Assembly: GCF_900107035.1 (NCBI RefSeq)
Contig: NZ_FNOJ01000006.1
Coordinates: forward strand, 62,001-126,000
Length of the DNA: 64,000 nt
Source of the DNA: Alicyclobacillus hesperidum
Lineage (GTDB): Bacteria > Bacillota > Bacilli > Alicyclobacillales > Alicyclobacillaceae
Reading direction: 5' to 3'
This document shows, piece after piece, positions 17,095 to 25,131 of the stretch. The translations under genes and the position numbers were made by a program. How positions within the stretch are numbered: the first letter of the stretch is position 1; every line of letters begins with the position of its first letter. The notes beneath the pieces are model-generated. The model ran no database searches. It was given only the letters and a program-made list of their open reading frames with translations, and was not told where the DNA came from.

Positions 17095-17205
17095 TCAGCA
17101 GGTTGCAGTTGCAACCGGAGCTGCCGGAACGAACAGGAAAAAGAGCACAAAGATGATGAGGAACACAACCGCCCAACGCGTATACCCACCGAAAACACCG
17201 TACAT
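17095..17205 (-). CDS. 36-residue hydrophobic protein, YjcZ-like
   Basis: ATG at 17205 lies behind AAAGGAGG with seven bases of spacing and encodes MYGVFGGYTRW, then a strongly hydrophobic helix (AVVFLIIFVLFFLFV) and a short PAAPVATATC tail. The Gly/Tyr-rich start followed by a single helix resembles the small YjcZ-type sporulation proteins of Bacilli. It lies between the tetR gene and the mtnD terminator. Family membership is inferred from layout; the tail ending in Cys is unusual. Confidence 0.6.
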   Translation of the reverse strand: MYGVFGGYTRWAVVFLIIFVLFFLFVPAAPVATATC

Positions 17206-17325
17206 ATATCGTCATCCTCCTTTGTCATGGTGGATTCGATATACGATATGTAAGCCGCTGGGCAGTGCCAAGGGCATTTGCCCGGTAGCCCGTGTTTTGG
17301 GCGGATCGCCATCGGAGTACTTGTC

Positions 17326-17952
17326 TCAACTCACACCAATGCCATGCCATAGTAACGAAACGATTTCTTCCGCGATAGCGTTCACTTCGGCATCAGCACC
17401 TTGCCTTTGCATGCGCCCCTTGCCAATGACCAACAGTGACAAATATGTGCGGGCGATAAACTCCGGGGATGCTTGGCGAATACCACCCGCGTGCATCTCT
17501 TCTTCAAATGCATTGGCCAAGGCCGCAAGCAAACGCTCCTCTGCCAAGCGCAATTCCGCCAACTGTTCCGTCGACAATGCGTCTTCGCTGCCGCGCATAA
17601 TAAAATTCATGTCCAAGGTGACGTCGATACTTAAGCGAATACGGGTAAGCCTTTCAAGACGAGCACGCAGCGGCTCTGAACTCTCAAGAATGGCAACGGT
17701 CCGCTGTCGCGAAATCTCCATAACATACAGCAACGAGCGCAGAAACAATTCCGCTTTGGATGTATAGTAATAGTACAATACAGCCTTCGTCACTTCAGCC
17801 TGGCGCGCAACCTCACTCATGCTGACACTGTCAAAGCCAGATTTCATGAAGGACTTCGCAGCAACCTGTAGTATCCGGTCAGCAGTAGGTACATCCACCG
17901 AATCTGCCGGTGGTCGCCCAGGACGCCGTGACCGTGATTCCTGTTTTCGCAC
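17326..17952 (-). CDS. TetR-family transcriptional regulator
   Basis: 208 residues. The N-terminal helix-turn-helix (about residues 23-70) reads ADRILQVAAKSFMKSGFDSV, then SMSEVARQAEVTKAVLYYYY, the standard TetR pattern. The C-terminal ligand domain is all-helical and not assignable. It is divergent from the MMPL transporter gene with about 155 bases between starts. It therefore probably represses that transporter and itself, the usual arrangement for drug or lipid exporters. Confidence 0.9.
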   Translation of the reverse strand: MRKQESRSRRPGRPPADSVDVPTADRILQVAAKSFMKSGFDSVSMSEVARQAEVTKAVLYYYYTSKAELFLRSLLYVMEISRQRTVAILESSEPLRARLERLTRIRLSIDVTLDMNFIMRGSEDALSTEQLAELRLAEERLLAALANAFEEEMHAGGIRQASPEFIARTYLSLLVIGKGRMQRQGADAEVNAIAEEIVSLLWHGIGVS

Positions 17953-18038
17953 GCCGCAGCCCTCCTATCCAACACCCGTCCAATTCGCATACACTTCAGT
18001 ATAACACGCCCAAAGCAAACGCTGTGGTTCGCGCAATA

Positions 18039-18068
18039 TAGACAGACAAATTAACCTTCCGGTATATT
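18039..18068 (+). promoter_or_regulatory. Probable sigma-A promoter of the MMPL gene
   Basis: TAGACA (18039-18044) and TATATT (18063-18068) are separated by 18 bases and lie about 45 bases before the GTG start. No well-formed TetR palindrome could be assigned within it by eye. Confidence 0.5.
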
Positions 18069-18109
18069 TAATTTTGGATCGATATCCTGACTCCAACGGG
18101 GGGAGTTTT

Positions 18110-20323
18110 GTGGAAAGAATGGTGGATGCAAGTTCCCTAGGTGTACTTGCCAAATGGACCACTGGACCAAGAAGCAAGTGGATTACACTCTTTATATGGA
18201 TTGTCTGCACAGTGGTGGCATCATTGGCATTCCCAGCGGCAAGCCGAGTAGAACGCAACAATGCTTCCTATTTGCCAAGTTCTGCTCCAAGTGTGCAGGC
18301 AGAACAGCGGATAGAGGAGAATTTCCCTGCATCAACCGGGGCACCGGCACTGGTGGTGTGGTATGACAAGAAAGGGCTTACAAACACGGATATCGAAATC
18401 ATCAAAAACGTTTCCGAGAGGCTCCGGAGTCATCCGGTTGCTTCGCAGATCGCAGTGCCTCCTCTTGCTTCCATGCCAGCAGCTGCCCTCGCGCCATGGA
18501 TGTCTAAGGACAAAACGACTCTCGTATTACCGATCACGCTCAAAAGCAGCGCTACTCAAGCGCAGTTACATCAAGCTGTGGTACAGATTCAACACGCTGT
18601 GGAGGCCGCAGCAGGCAGTCGCGCTATCCAAGGCCCACTGAGCGGCAATGGACTTCACGTGCGAATTACCGGGCCAGTTGGCATCGCAGTCGATGCGGTC
18701 AGTTTATTTCAGCACGCAGATTTCGCTTTGCTTATGGCCACGACATTGCTCGTTCTGGCACTGCTTATCGTCATCTACCGTTCACCCATTCTCGCGTTTG
18801 TACCGCTGGTGACCGTCGGGATCGCATATGGGCTCATCAGCCCAATCCTCGGGGAGTTAGCCGCTCACCACTGGATTACCTTTGACGCGCAAACAACTTC
18901 CATCATGACAGTCCTTCTGTTCGGAGCTGGCACAGACTATTGCCTGTTGATGGTCGCCCGGTACCGAGAGCAATTGTATCAATCCGAAGACAAGTACAGC
19001 GCCATTCGCAGAGCTGTCGGCGGTTCAGCCGGGGCTATTGCCATGAGTGGACTTACCGTCGCGCTCGCACTCTTGTCACTCCTCTTCGCACATTACCAGT
19101 CGTACCATGAATTTGCCGTTCCGTTTTGCCTGGCCATTGCCATCATGGCTCTCGCCGGCGTGACATTGTTGCCTGCCCTCCTCGCCATCCTGGGCCGTGT
19201 CGCGTTCTTTCCTTTCATACCGCGCCCAGAAGCGGGCACCAAGACCACGTCCCCAAGTCCATCGCGCGTTCGGCGCGGTGAACCGGGCGCACTGAGTCGG
19301 TGGGTTGGACACACGGTCACATCGCGATCGGGCATCGTCACGGCCTTGGGGATGCTGATTTTAATCGGGCTCGGATTATTCACGTTTCAAATCCGAACGA
19401 CGTACAGTCTCATCTCATCGTTTCCACCATCTATGCCCTCTCGTGAAGGCTATACGATTTTATCGGAGCACTTTGCCAAAGGCGCACTCGCACCTGTCGA
19501 ATTGCTCGTACCGAGCGATTCTGCACAGGCGGTAACCAAGGCACTCAAAGACGAACCATATATCGACACGGCCTACGTTGCCGCAACCAATACACACAAT
19601 CGCGTCGCCCTTGTCGACATCACGTTGGCAACGGACCCGTACAGCAACACAGCAATGGCCGATCTCGCCCGAATTCACAGTGTCGCAGAGAAGGCATTGG
19701 ACGCGCAATCAACTGATCGCGCAAAGAACCAGGTTTGGATCAGTGGGCCAACGGCCACACAGGCCGACACGAAGGCTTTGACAAATCGCGATACAGGCGT
19801 CGTAATGCCGATTGTTATTGGCATGATTGCCTTACTCCTGTTCATGTACTTACGTTCGATTGTTGCAGTCGTCTATCTCATCGTCACCGTCGTCTTGTCA
19901 TATGTCGGTGCACTGGGAGCAGGTTGGCTAGTCATACACTACGCCCTTGGCTCGCCCGCCATCCAAGGTGCGATACCGTTGTATGCATTTGTGTTTCTGG
20001 TCGCACTCGGCGAAGACTACAACATTTTTGTGTTGTCGCGTATATGGCAAGCAAAGGGTCGCGTACCCCATCAGGAAGCCATTGAACAGGCCGTAAGTTC
20101 GACGAGTAGCGTCATCACATCAGCTGGACTCATCCTGGCTGGCACCTTCGCAGTATTGGCCAGTCTTCCCATTCAAGTGCTCGTTCAATTTGGTATCGTA
20201 TCTGCCATAGGCGTGCTTTTGGATACGTTTGTCGTCCGCCCATTCATCGTTCCTGCCATCACGTCACTCTGTGGGCGTTTTGCATATTGGCCATCCTATC
20301 CATCCGCGAAAAACCATCCATAA
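18110..20323 (+). CDS. MMPL/RND-family exporter
   Basis: 737 residues from the GTG at 18110, five bases after GGGGGGAG; the upstream TTG at 18074 has no ribosome-binding site. Two repeats, each an extracytoplasmic domain plus a six-helix membrane bundle, match the MMPL family (YdfJ/YdgH type). The membrane motifs GAGTDYCLLMVARYRE in repeat 1 and LGEDYNIFVLSRIW in repeat 2 hold the conserved Asp-Tyr pairs used for proton coupling. Substrates of such proteins are lipids or hydrophobic drugs. Its TetR partner is divergent. Confidence 0.88.
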   Translation: MERMVDASSLGVLAKWTTGPRSKWITLFIWIVCTVVASLAFPAASRVERNNASYLPSSAPSVQAEQRIEENFPASTGAPALVVWYDKKGLTNTDIEIIKNVSERLRSHPVASQIAVPPLASMPAAALAPWMSKDKTTLVLPITLKSSATQAQLHQAVVQIQHAVEAAAGSRAIQGPLSGNGLHVRITGPVGIAVDAVSLFQHADFALLMATTLLVLALLIVIYRSPILAFVPLVTVGIAYGLISPILGELAAHHWITFDAQTTSIMTVLLFGAGTDYCLLMVARYREQLYQSEDKYSAIRRAVGGSAGAIAMSGLTVALALLSLLFAHYQSYHEFAVPFCLAIAIMALAGVTLLPALLAILGRVAFFPFIPRPEAGTKTTSPSPSRVRRGEPGALSRWVGHTVTSRSGIVTALGMLILIGLGLFTFQIRTTYSLISSFPPSMPSREGYTILSEHFAKGALAPVELLVPSDSAQAVTKALKDEPYIDTAYVAATNTHNRVALVDITLATDPYSNTAMADLARIHSVAEKALDAQSTDRAKNQVWISGPTATQADTKALTNRDTGVVMPIVIGMIALLLFMYLRSIVAVVYLIVTVVLSYVGALGAGWLVIHYALGSPAIQGAIPLYAFVFLVALGEDYNIFVLSRIWQAKGRVPHQEAIEQAVSSTSSVITSAGLILAGTFAVLASLPIQVLVQFGIVSAIGVLLDTFVVRPFIVPAITSLCGRFAYWPSYPSAKNHP

Positions 20324-20428
20324 ATGAACATGGCGAGGCATGGCGACCAGCGCCTCCTCGCCGTTTGGGTTCTGCGGCAAGCAGCTTCAACACAGGCACA
20401 ATACAAAGGATTGTGCACCGCATTCCAC

Positions 20429-20468
20429 AAAAAAACCGCCGAATCGGATACTCCGAAACGGCGGTTTA
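20429..20468 (-). terminator. Terminator of the tRNA operon
   Basis: Read on the minus strand, AAACCGCCG and CGGCGGTTT form a stem with a partly self-paired loop, followed by TTTTTTT. It lies directly downstream of tRNA-Asp. Confidence 0.85.
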
Positions 20469-20474
20469 TCATAT

Positions 20475-20551
20475 TGGCGGAGCCGACGGGATTCGAACCC
20501 GCGATCTCCTGCGTGACAGGCAGGCATGTTAGGCCTCTACACCACGGCTCC
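20475..20551 (-). tRNA. tRNA-Asp (GTC)
   Basis: Acceptor GGAGCCG/CGGCTCC, discriminator G, encoded CCA. Anticodon stem CCTGC/GCAGG encloses CTGTCAC, anticodon GTC. Last gene of the three-tRNA operon. Confidence 0.95.
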
Positions 20552-20554
20552 AAG

Positions 20555-20630
20555 TGGTTGCGGGGGCAGGACTTGAACCTGCGACCTTCGGGTTATGAGC
20601 CCGACGAGCTGCCAACTGCTCCACCCCGCG
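20555..20630 (-). tRNA. Initiator tRNA-fMet (CAT)
   Basis: Starts CGCGGGG with the unpaired C1 that marks initiator tRNAs (3' end CCCCGCAACCA, A72). Anticodon stem TCGGG/CCCGA has the three consecutive G-C pairs of the initiator and encloses CTCATAA, anticodon CAT. Encoded CCA. Three bases separate it from tRNA-Asp. Confidence 0.95.
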
Positions 20631-20639
20631 ATATAAAAC

Positions 20640-20715
20640 TGGTGGGTCATGAAGGACTCGAACCTTCAACCTGCCGATTAAGAGTCGGATGCTCTACCAA
20701 TTGAGCTAATGACCC
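20640..20715 (-). tRNA. tRNA-Lys (CTT)
   Basis: Acceptor GGGTCAT/ATGACCC, discriminator A, encoded CCA. Anticodon loop CTCTTAA, anticodon CTT. The outermost anticodon-stem pair is U27-C43, a mismatch; the other four pairs are sound. First gene of the operon. Confidence 0.94.
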
Positions 20716-20762
20716 GGGTGTCCGGCGAACGCTTATAAATATAACACAGGAATTCGCCCGTG

Positions 20763-20981
20763 TCAAACAGAACTTACATCTTCGACTTCAAATTCATGTA
20801 GCTCTGGGACAAATGGACGATTTTCTGCTTTACGCTCCTCCAAAAATCGGCGAACGAGCTTTTTGACGTCTTGCATTGCATGCCCTTTGTTCTTTCGTAG
20901 CACCTGACACATAGGAATTTCTGCACAGGTCGCGACATACATACCGTCTGGCAACTGGAACAAGGAAATGTGTAGCTTCAT
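20763..20981 (-). CDS. 72-residue protein, HicB-like pattern, unknown
   Basis: Starts at ATG behind GGGAGGA. The opening MKLHISLFQLPDGMYVATC followed by a helical segment GHAMQDVKKLVRRFLEERK is reminiscent of the HicB half-fold (strand, strand, helix). No HicA toxin gene is adjacent, so a toxin-antitoxin role is not supported. The C-terminus is acidic. It lies upstream of the tRNA operon on the same strand, beyond 47 bases. Confidence 0.5.
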   Translation of the reverse strand: MKLHISLFQLPDGMYVATCAEIPMCQVLRKNKGHAMQDVKKLVRRFLEERKAENRPFVPELHEFEVEDVSSV

Positions 20982-21037
20982 CAGTATTCCTCCCTAATCC
21001 CATTGTAATACGCCAAACGTCCCACACAAAATGGTCA

Positions 21038-21352
21038 TCACGCTTTTGCGACCAGCACGATATCCTCTGCTACAACGTCACACCACGCCAAGGTTTCCCG
21101 AATATCGCGGACGAGATCAGGCACGATGTCGTTCAGTTCTTCGTTTGAAATGCCCTGTTCAATCGCCACGGTCTGATGCACCACAAGGTGGATGGAATCG
21201 ACATTGGCTGGTCGAATCCGAAACCGCCGACCAAGCCGACGATGCAGATGGTGCACACAGATTCGCTGTACCAGACACGCGATGAGTTTTTGCTCCTTTT
21301 CCGTTAAAGCGATTCCAGGATGCTTAACTTGAATTTGCAATAGATCGGCCAT
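21038..21352 (-). CDS. Conserved-looking 104-residue protein, unknown
   Basis: Start set at ATG 21352 behind GAGGGG; a TTG two codons earlier is equally possible. A helical N-terminal half with LTEKEQKLIACLVQRICVHH and a His/Arg-rich middle (HHLHRRLGRRFRIRP) is followed by an amphipathic C-terminus. No membrane helix, no signal and no family I can name. Confidence 0.5.
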   Translation of the reverse strand: MADLLQIQVKHPGIALTEKEQKLIACLVQRICVHHLHRRLGRRFRIRPANVDSIHLVVHQTVAIEQGISNEELNDIVPDLVRDIRETLAWCDVVAEDIVLVAKA

Positions 21353-21496
21353 ACGCAACTATGCCCCTCAAGCAGCCGGCAATCGACTCTTCATTCGTTC
21401 CTATTGTACATGTGAAAAGTTCGATTGTCGTTGGAGAGTGTTGCTAGGGCAAGCGCTGTTTGGTTGCCATAGGCCGATCAGACTGCGAAGCCAAAC

Positions 21497-21826
21497 TCAC
21501 GCGTGATATGCTCCGGCGCCAATGATCAGTAACACAAGCGCAATGATCCATCCCGCAATTCGGCGCGATCGCGCATGTTGAAGCGACGTCATCACGTGTA
21601 AGATGACCACCGCGGCAACCATCAGAATTGGATGGCCGATGAACTGCCAATGCGGCCGCCGAACGATCCATGTAATAATGCCCAAAATCACCTGCAAGTC
21701 GAATAAACCGATGACGATTCCACGAAACGCCTTCGGCAACCCAGCTTTGCTCGCAATTTCCCAGGCTGTCGCGACAATCGCGAGCAGGATCAAAATCACC
21801 CCATAAATCATGTGTACATGACCCAT
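21497..21826 (-). CDS. Small four-helix membrane protein (YisL/DUF1516-like)
   Basis: 109 residues with four hydrophobic helices, a His near the start (MGHVHMIYG) and more His near helices 3 and 4 (IGHPILMVAAVVILHVM). Size, helix count and His placement resemble YisL/DUF1516 and related cytochrome b561-like small proteins. Haem binding is possible but unproven. Monocistronic by position. Confidence 0.5.
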   Translation of the reverse strand: MGHVHMIYGVILILLAIVATAWEIASKAGLPKAFRGIVIGLFDLQVILGIITWIVRRPHWQFIGHPILMVAAVVILHVMTSLQHARSRRIAGWIIALVLLIIGAGAYHA

Positions 21827-21918
21827 ATCTTCCCCTCCCTTCTACACATCAACTGCATATTTTCGCGCAACACTCAAACACTACCGGATGCATGACCATA
21901 ACCCTTGGAGGGATGACG

Positions 21919-22161
21919 ATGAAGTCTGTGGCGGTAGAACAAGGTTTGACACCTGTAAAAGAATACCTACAACAACAAGGGTGTCAAGTGGTCGATATGA
22001 CGGGCGAGCGCCAACAGCCCGGCGTATGTGCGGTCGTCATCACCGGATCGGACAAAAACATCATGGGCATCCAAACCGTAGTCAACAATGTCCCGGTCAT
22101 CTCAGCCGATGGCTTGTCCCCAGAAGACGTATACCAACGCGTCAAAGAGTACATTCACTGA
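21919..22161 (+). CDS. YkuS-like UPF0180 protein
   Basis: 80 residues from the ATG at 21919, six bases after GGAGGG; two earlier in-frame ATGs lack a site. The pattern VAVEQGLTPVKEYLQQQGC, VVITGSDKNIMGIQTVV and VISADGLSPEDVYQRV matches the UPF0180/YkuS family. Small, soluble, of unknown function, restricted to spore-forming Firmicutes as far as I know. Confidence 0.8.
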   Translation: MKSVAVEQGLTPVKEYLQQQGCQVVDMTGERQQPGVCAVVITGSDKNIMGIQTVVNNVPVISADGLSPEDVYQRVKEYIH

Positions 22162-22198
22162 TATGGCGGGCGACAGGCAAAGTCGCCTGTCGCTCACC

Positions 22199-23140
22199 TT
22201 ACACCGTTTCGATTTCCTGAAGAACGAGCCGCGCCGCCCCGAGTACGCCCGCCTGGGATCCCAGCTTCGCCGGAACAATCGTGCAGGCGCGCGCCACGCG
22301 AGCCAAGGCCTCTTGATGAAACGCCTTGCGCAATGGTTCAATCAATGCATCGCCGGCGTTGACAACCCCGCCTGCGATCACAATGACGTCCGGATTCAGA
22401 ATGTTGGCTCCGATCGACAAACCGACGGCAAGCCAGTGAATCATGTCGTCCACAACCGCTTTCGCCTTCGCGTTGCCCGCCTCTGCCATCTCGAAGATTT
22501 CCTTCGAGGTCAATTCGCGCCCTTCTTTGCCGACGAGACCAGCTTGTTCCGCATGACGAGACAGTGCTGTCGCTGACGCCAAGGTTTCCAGGCAGCCATG
22601 GTGGCCACAATTGCACAACTCCCCATCGTTTTTGACCATAATATGACCAATTTCCCCCGCCATATTGGTCACACCGCGGTGAATGCGGCCGTTGATGACG
22701 ATCCCGCCACCAACACCGGTACCCAGCGTCACGCACAAGGCGGTGTTGGCATTGCGCCCCGCACCCAGCCATACCTCACCGAGCGCAGCGACGTTGGCGT
22801 CGTTGTCAACGCGAACCGGCTTGCCCAGTTCCCTCGTGAGCATCTCTCCCAAAGGTACATCCCGCCAATGGAGATTGACAGACTCCTCAATCCATCCTCG
22901 TTCGACATCAAGAAAGGCTGCCATGCCAACGCCTACCCCGATGACTTCCGCCCAGGCAATTCCCGCCTGGGCAGTCATCGTCTTGGCTGTTGCGGCAACT
23001 TCGCGGCAGAATGCCTCCGCTCCCCGCTCTGGCTCCGTCGGTACGGACTCGCTGGCGATGACCTCACCAGCTTCGTTGACGAGCGCCAACTTGACGTTCG
23101 TACCGCCGATGTCGATGCCTAAAGCCAACTTTCCACTCAT
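22199..23140 (-). CDS. glcK: ROK-family glucokinase
   Basis: 313 residues. N-terminal phosphate-binding LGIDIGGTNVK, central GTGVGGGIVING, and the ROK zinc-type motif CNCGHHGCLE are all intact, with the catalytic Asp in VDNDANVAALGE. It phosphorylates glucose with ATP in the cytoplasm. It lies 26 bases downstream of pgi, so the two form an upper-glycolysis operon. The start follows GAAGGGG. Confidence 0.93.
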   Translation of the reverse strand: MSGKLALGIDIGGTNVKLALVNEAGEVIASESVPTEPERGAEAFCREVAATAKTMTAQAGIAWAEVIGVGVGMAAFLDVERGWIEESVNLHWRDVPLGEMLTRELGKPVRVDNDANVAALGEVWLGAGRNANTALCVTLGTGVGGGIVINGRIHRGVTNMAGEIGHIMVKNDGELCNCGHHGCLETLASATALSRHAEQAGLVGKEGRELTSKEIFEMAEAGNAKAKAVVDDMIHWLAVGLSIGANILNPDVIVIAGGVVNAGDALIEPLRKAFHQEALARVARACTIVPAKLGSQAGVLGAARLVLQEIETV

Positions 23141-23166
23141 CCCGTTGCCCCTTCTCCCTTAATTCA

Positions 23167-24441
23167 TCACTTCTGCAAGCGAGCCCTCATTTCGCTCTTG
23201 TATGCTTCAACGCCGGGCTGATCGAATGCGTTGATACCAAGTAGGTAACCACCAAATGCACAAGCGACTTCAAAGAAGTATACCAATTCTCCGTAGAGCG
23301 ATTCGGCATCGCCGCGGGCCTCAATCCGGATATTCGGAACGCCGGCTTCGCTGTGGGCAATCATGACCGACTCGACGGCAACTTCCTGCAGCTTGTGGAA
23401 CGAAACGTTCTCCAAATAGCGGTTCTTTTCATCCAATCCCACTGGCACTTTTAATTCTGGCGCATCATCGATAAACGCGTCGAGCACCGTTTCGACGAGC
23501 ACCTTGCGCGAATCTTGAACGTACTGACCCATCGAATGCAAATCGGTCGTATATTGCAACATGGTCGGATAAAGTCCGATACCGTCTTTGCCTTGGCTTT
23601 CGCCGAACAACTGTTGCCACCAGCCGGCAAAATCAGCCACGCGCGGCTCATAGGTCACAAGTGCTTCGGCGACAAACCCTTGTTGATACAGCACGTGGCG
23701 TGCCAAGGCGTATTGTACCGCTGGATTGGCCGTGATCGCTACTTTCGCAAGCTGATCCCGCATATTGGCAGCTCCCTGCATCACCTTCCGGTAATCGACG
23801 CCAGCGAGTGCCATCGGCAACAACCCAACCGCCGACAAGACCGAATAGCGACCGCCGATATCGTCTGGAATCGGCAGCGTCGCGTACTTCTTCTCGTCCG
23901 CGTACGCGCGCAGGCTGCCCTTTTGCGCATCCGTGATGGCACAGATGCGAGCGGATGCCTCCGCCTCACCGTAACGCTTCTCTAAGTAGTCGCGGAACGT
24001 ATGGAACACCGCCGACGGCTCCAGGGTCGTCCCAGATTTCGAAACAACCACCAAAGTGACTTCGCGGCTGTCCAGGTACTTTAAGAGATGAGCATGGTAT
24101 GTAGGGCTGAGCTGTTGACCAGCGAAGATAACTTCGTGTTTGCCTTCTCTTGTAAACTCCGGTTGCACCATCGATAGGACCGAACGGGCACCCAGATACG
24201 AACCACCGATGCCGATGACGACCGTCACGTTCGACTTCGCACGGAAATCAGAGGCGATTTTGTCGATGTCCGCATACAACGACTCGTGATGATCGACAGG
24301 CCATGACATCCAGCCCTTACCGAATGCATCGCGATCGCGATTCTGCAATTCGCCGTAAGCAAACTCAGCAAGTGGTGCCAAACGCTTCTCATGTTCTTCA
24401 GTGAACCATTTTCTCACTTTTTCCAGATGCAGTTGAATCAT
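23167..24441 (-). CDS. pgi: Glucose-6-phosphate isomerase
   Basis: 424 residues, slightly short for the B. subtilis-type enzyme (about 450) but with all motifs: VVIGIGGSYLGARSV, VSKSGTTLEPSAVF, QLFGESQGKDGIGLYP containing the catalytic Glu, and the C-terminal lysine segment QPGVEAYK. Interconverts glucose-6-phosphate and fructose-6-phosphate. Promoter-proximal gene of the pgi-glcK pair, possibly transcribed with the histidine phosphatase gene ahead of it. Confidence 0.95.
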   Translation of the reverse strand: MIQLHLEKVRKWFTEEHEKRLAPLAEFAYGELQNRDRDAFGKGWMSWPVDHHESLYADIDKIASDFRAKSNVTVVIGIGGSYLGARSVLSMVQPEFTREGKHEVIFAGQQLSPTYHAHLLKYLDSREVTLVVVSKSGTTLEPSAVFHTFRDYLEKRYGEAEASARICAITDAQKGSLRAYADEKKYATLPIPDDIGGRYSVLSAVGLLPMALAGVDYRKVMQGAANMRDQLAKVAITANPAVQYALARHVLYQQGFVAEALVTYEPRVADFAGWWQQLFGESQGKDGIGLYPTMLQYTTDLHSMGQYVQDSRKVLVETVLDAFIDDAPELKVPVGLDEKNRYLENVSFHKLQEVAVESVMIAHSEAGVPNIRIEARGDAESLYGELVYFFEVACAFGGYLLGINAFDQPGVEAYKSEMRARLQK

Positions 24442-24503
24442 TTCTGTCCCTCCTAGACCTAACGAATCTCCCTCAGTATCTTACCACAGTCGACAGTTAT
24501 CCA

Positions 24504-25118
24504 TTAGATTGCAAGACGATTCACCGCATGGATGCGAACACCGGACGCTTCCGAATATTCAATGATGTTCATGCACGCGTTCTCTTGTACGATCCGCCGA
24601 TAATTGCGAGCGTCACTGCCAAGTAAGCCAACCAGCAACAGGCGATTAATGGTGTTGTGGGCGACCACGGCAATGTCACAATCGACGAACCGCTCAATAA
24701 GCCGAGAAAAGGCAGTCAGTACTTCTTGCTGGCGCTGCCCGATGTCCTCGCCGCCCGGAATGTTGACATCCGCGGGATCAGCGAGCCATTGCGCGTACAT
24801 ATCCGGATAACGTTTGTTGACCTCGGCGCGTGTCAACCCCTCCCAAGAGCCAAAACCCACCTCGCGAAAAGCCGGCTCGACATAAAGTGCTGCAGTCGCC
24901 AAATGCGGATGTGACTCCTGAATGGCCTTCGCCGTTTCTGCCGCTCGGCGCAAACCAGAGTGCACAAATGCATGTATGCGCACGCCCGCAAGCATTTGTG
25001 CGGCACAGCGGGCCTGCTGCCAGCCAAGTGCAGTCAGGCCGACGTCCGACGTGCCGCAAAACCGTTCGCCATCGGCGTTATAGACCGTCTGCCCATGGCG
25101 AAACAGGTAAACCATCAT
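24504..25118 (-). CDS. Histidine phosphatase (phosphoglycerate mutase-like)
   Basis: 204 residues from the ATG at 25118, seven bases after GGAGGA; the longer frame begins inside the helD 3' end. The catalytic RHG is in YLFRHGQTVYNADGERFCG and the second His in VAVVAHNTINRLLL. The family includes GpmB, CobC and broad-specificity phosphatases. The FCGTSDVGLTALG segment resembles the CobC/GpmB group. Substrate is not determined by sequence. It lies between helD and pgi on one strand. Confidence 0.85.
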   Translation of the reverse strand: MMVYLFRHGQTVYNADGERFCGTSDVGLTALGWQQARCAAQMLAGVRIHAFVHSGLRRAAETAKAIQESHPHLATAALYVEPAFREVGFGSWEGLTRAEVNKRYPDMYAQWLADPADVNIPGGEDIGQRQQEVLTAFSRLIERFVDCDIAVVAHNTINRLLLVGLLGSDARNYRRIVQENACMNIIEYSEASGVRIHAVNRLAI

Positions 25119-25131
25119 GCCCGCATCCTCC

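Noticed and set aside
17018-17215. 65-codon minus-strand frame through the mtnD terminator
   Set aside because: It reads through the terminator stem. The adjacent frame from 17205 has a far better ribosome-binding site and a sensible membrane protein sequence.
20763-20981. HicAB toxin-antitoxin system
   Set aside because: The small protein has a vaguely HicB-like layout but no HicA gene is next to it.
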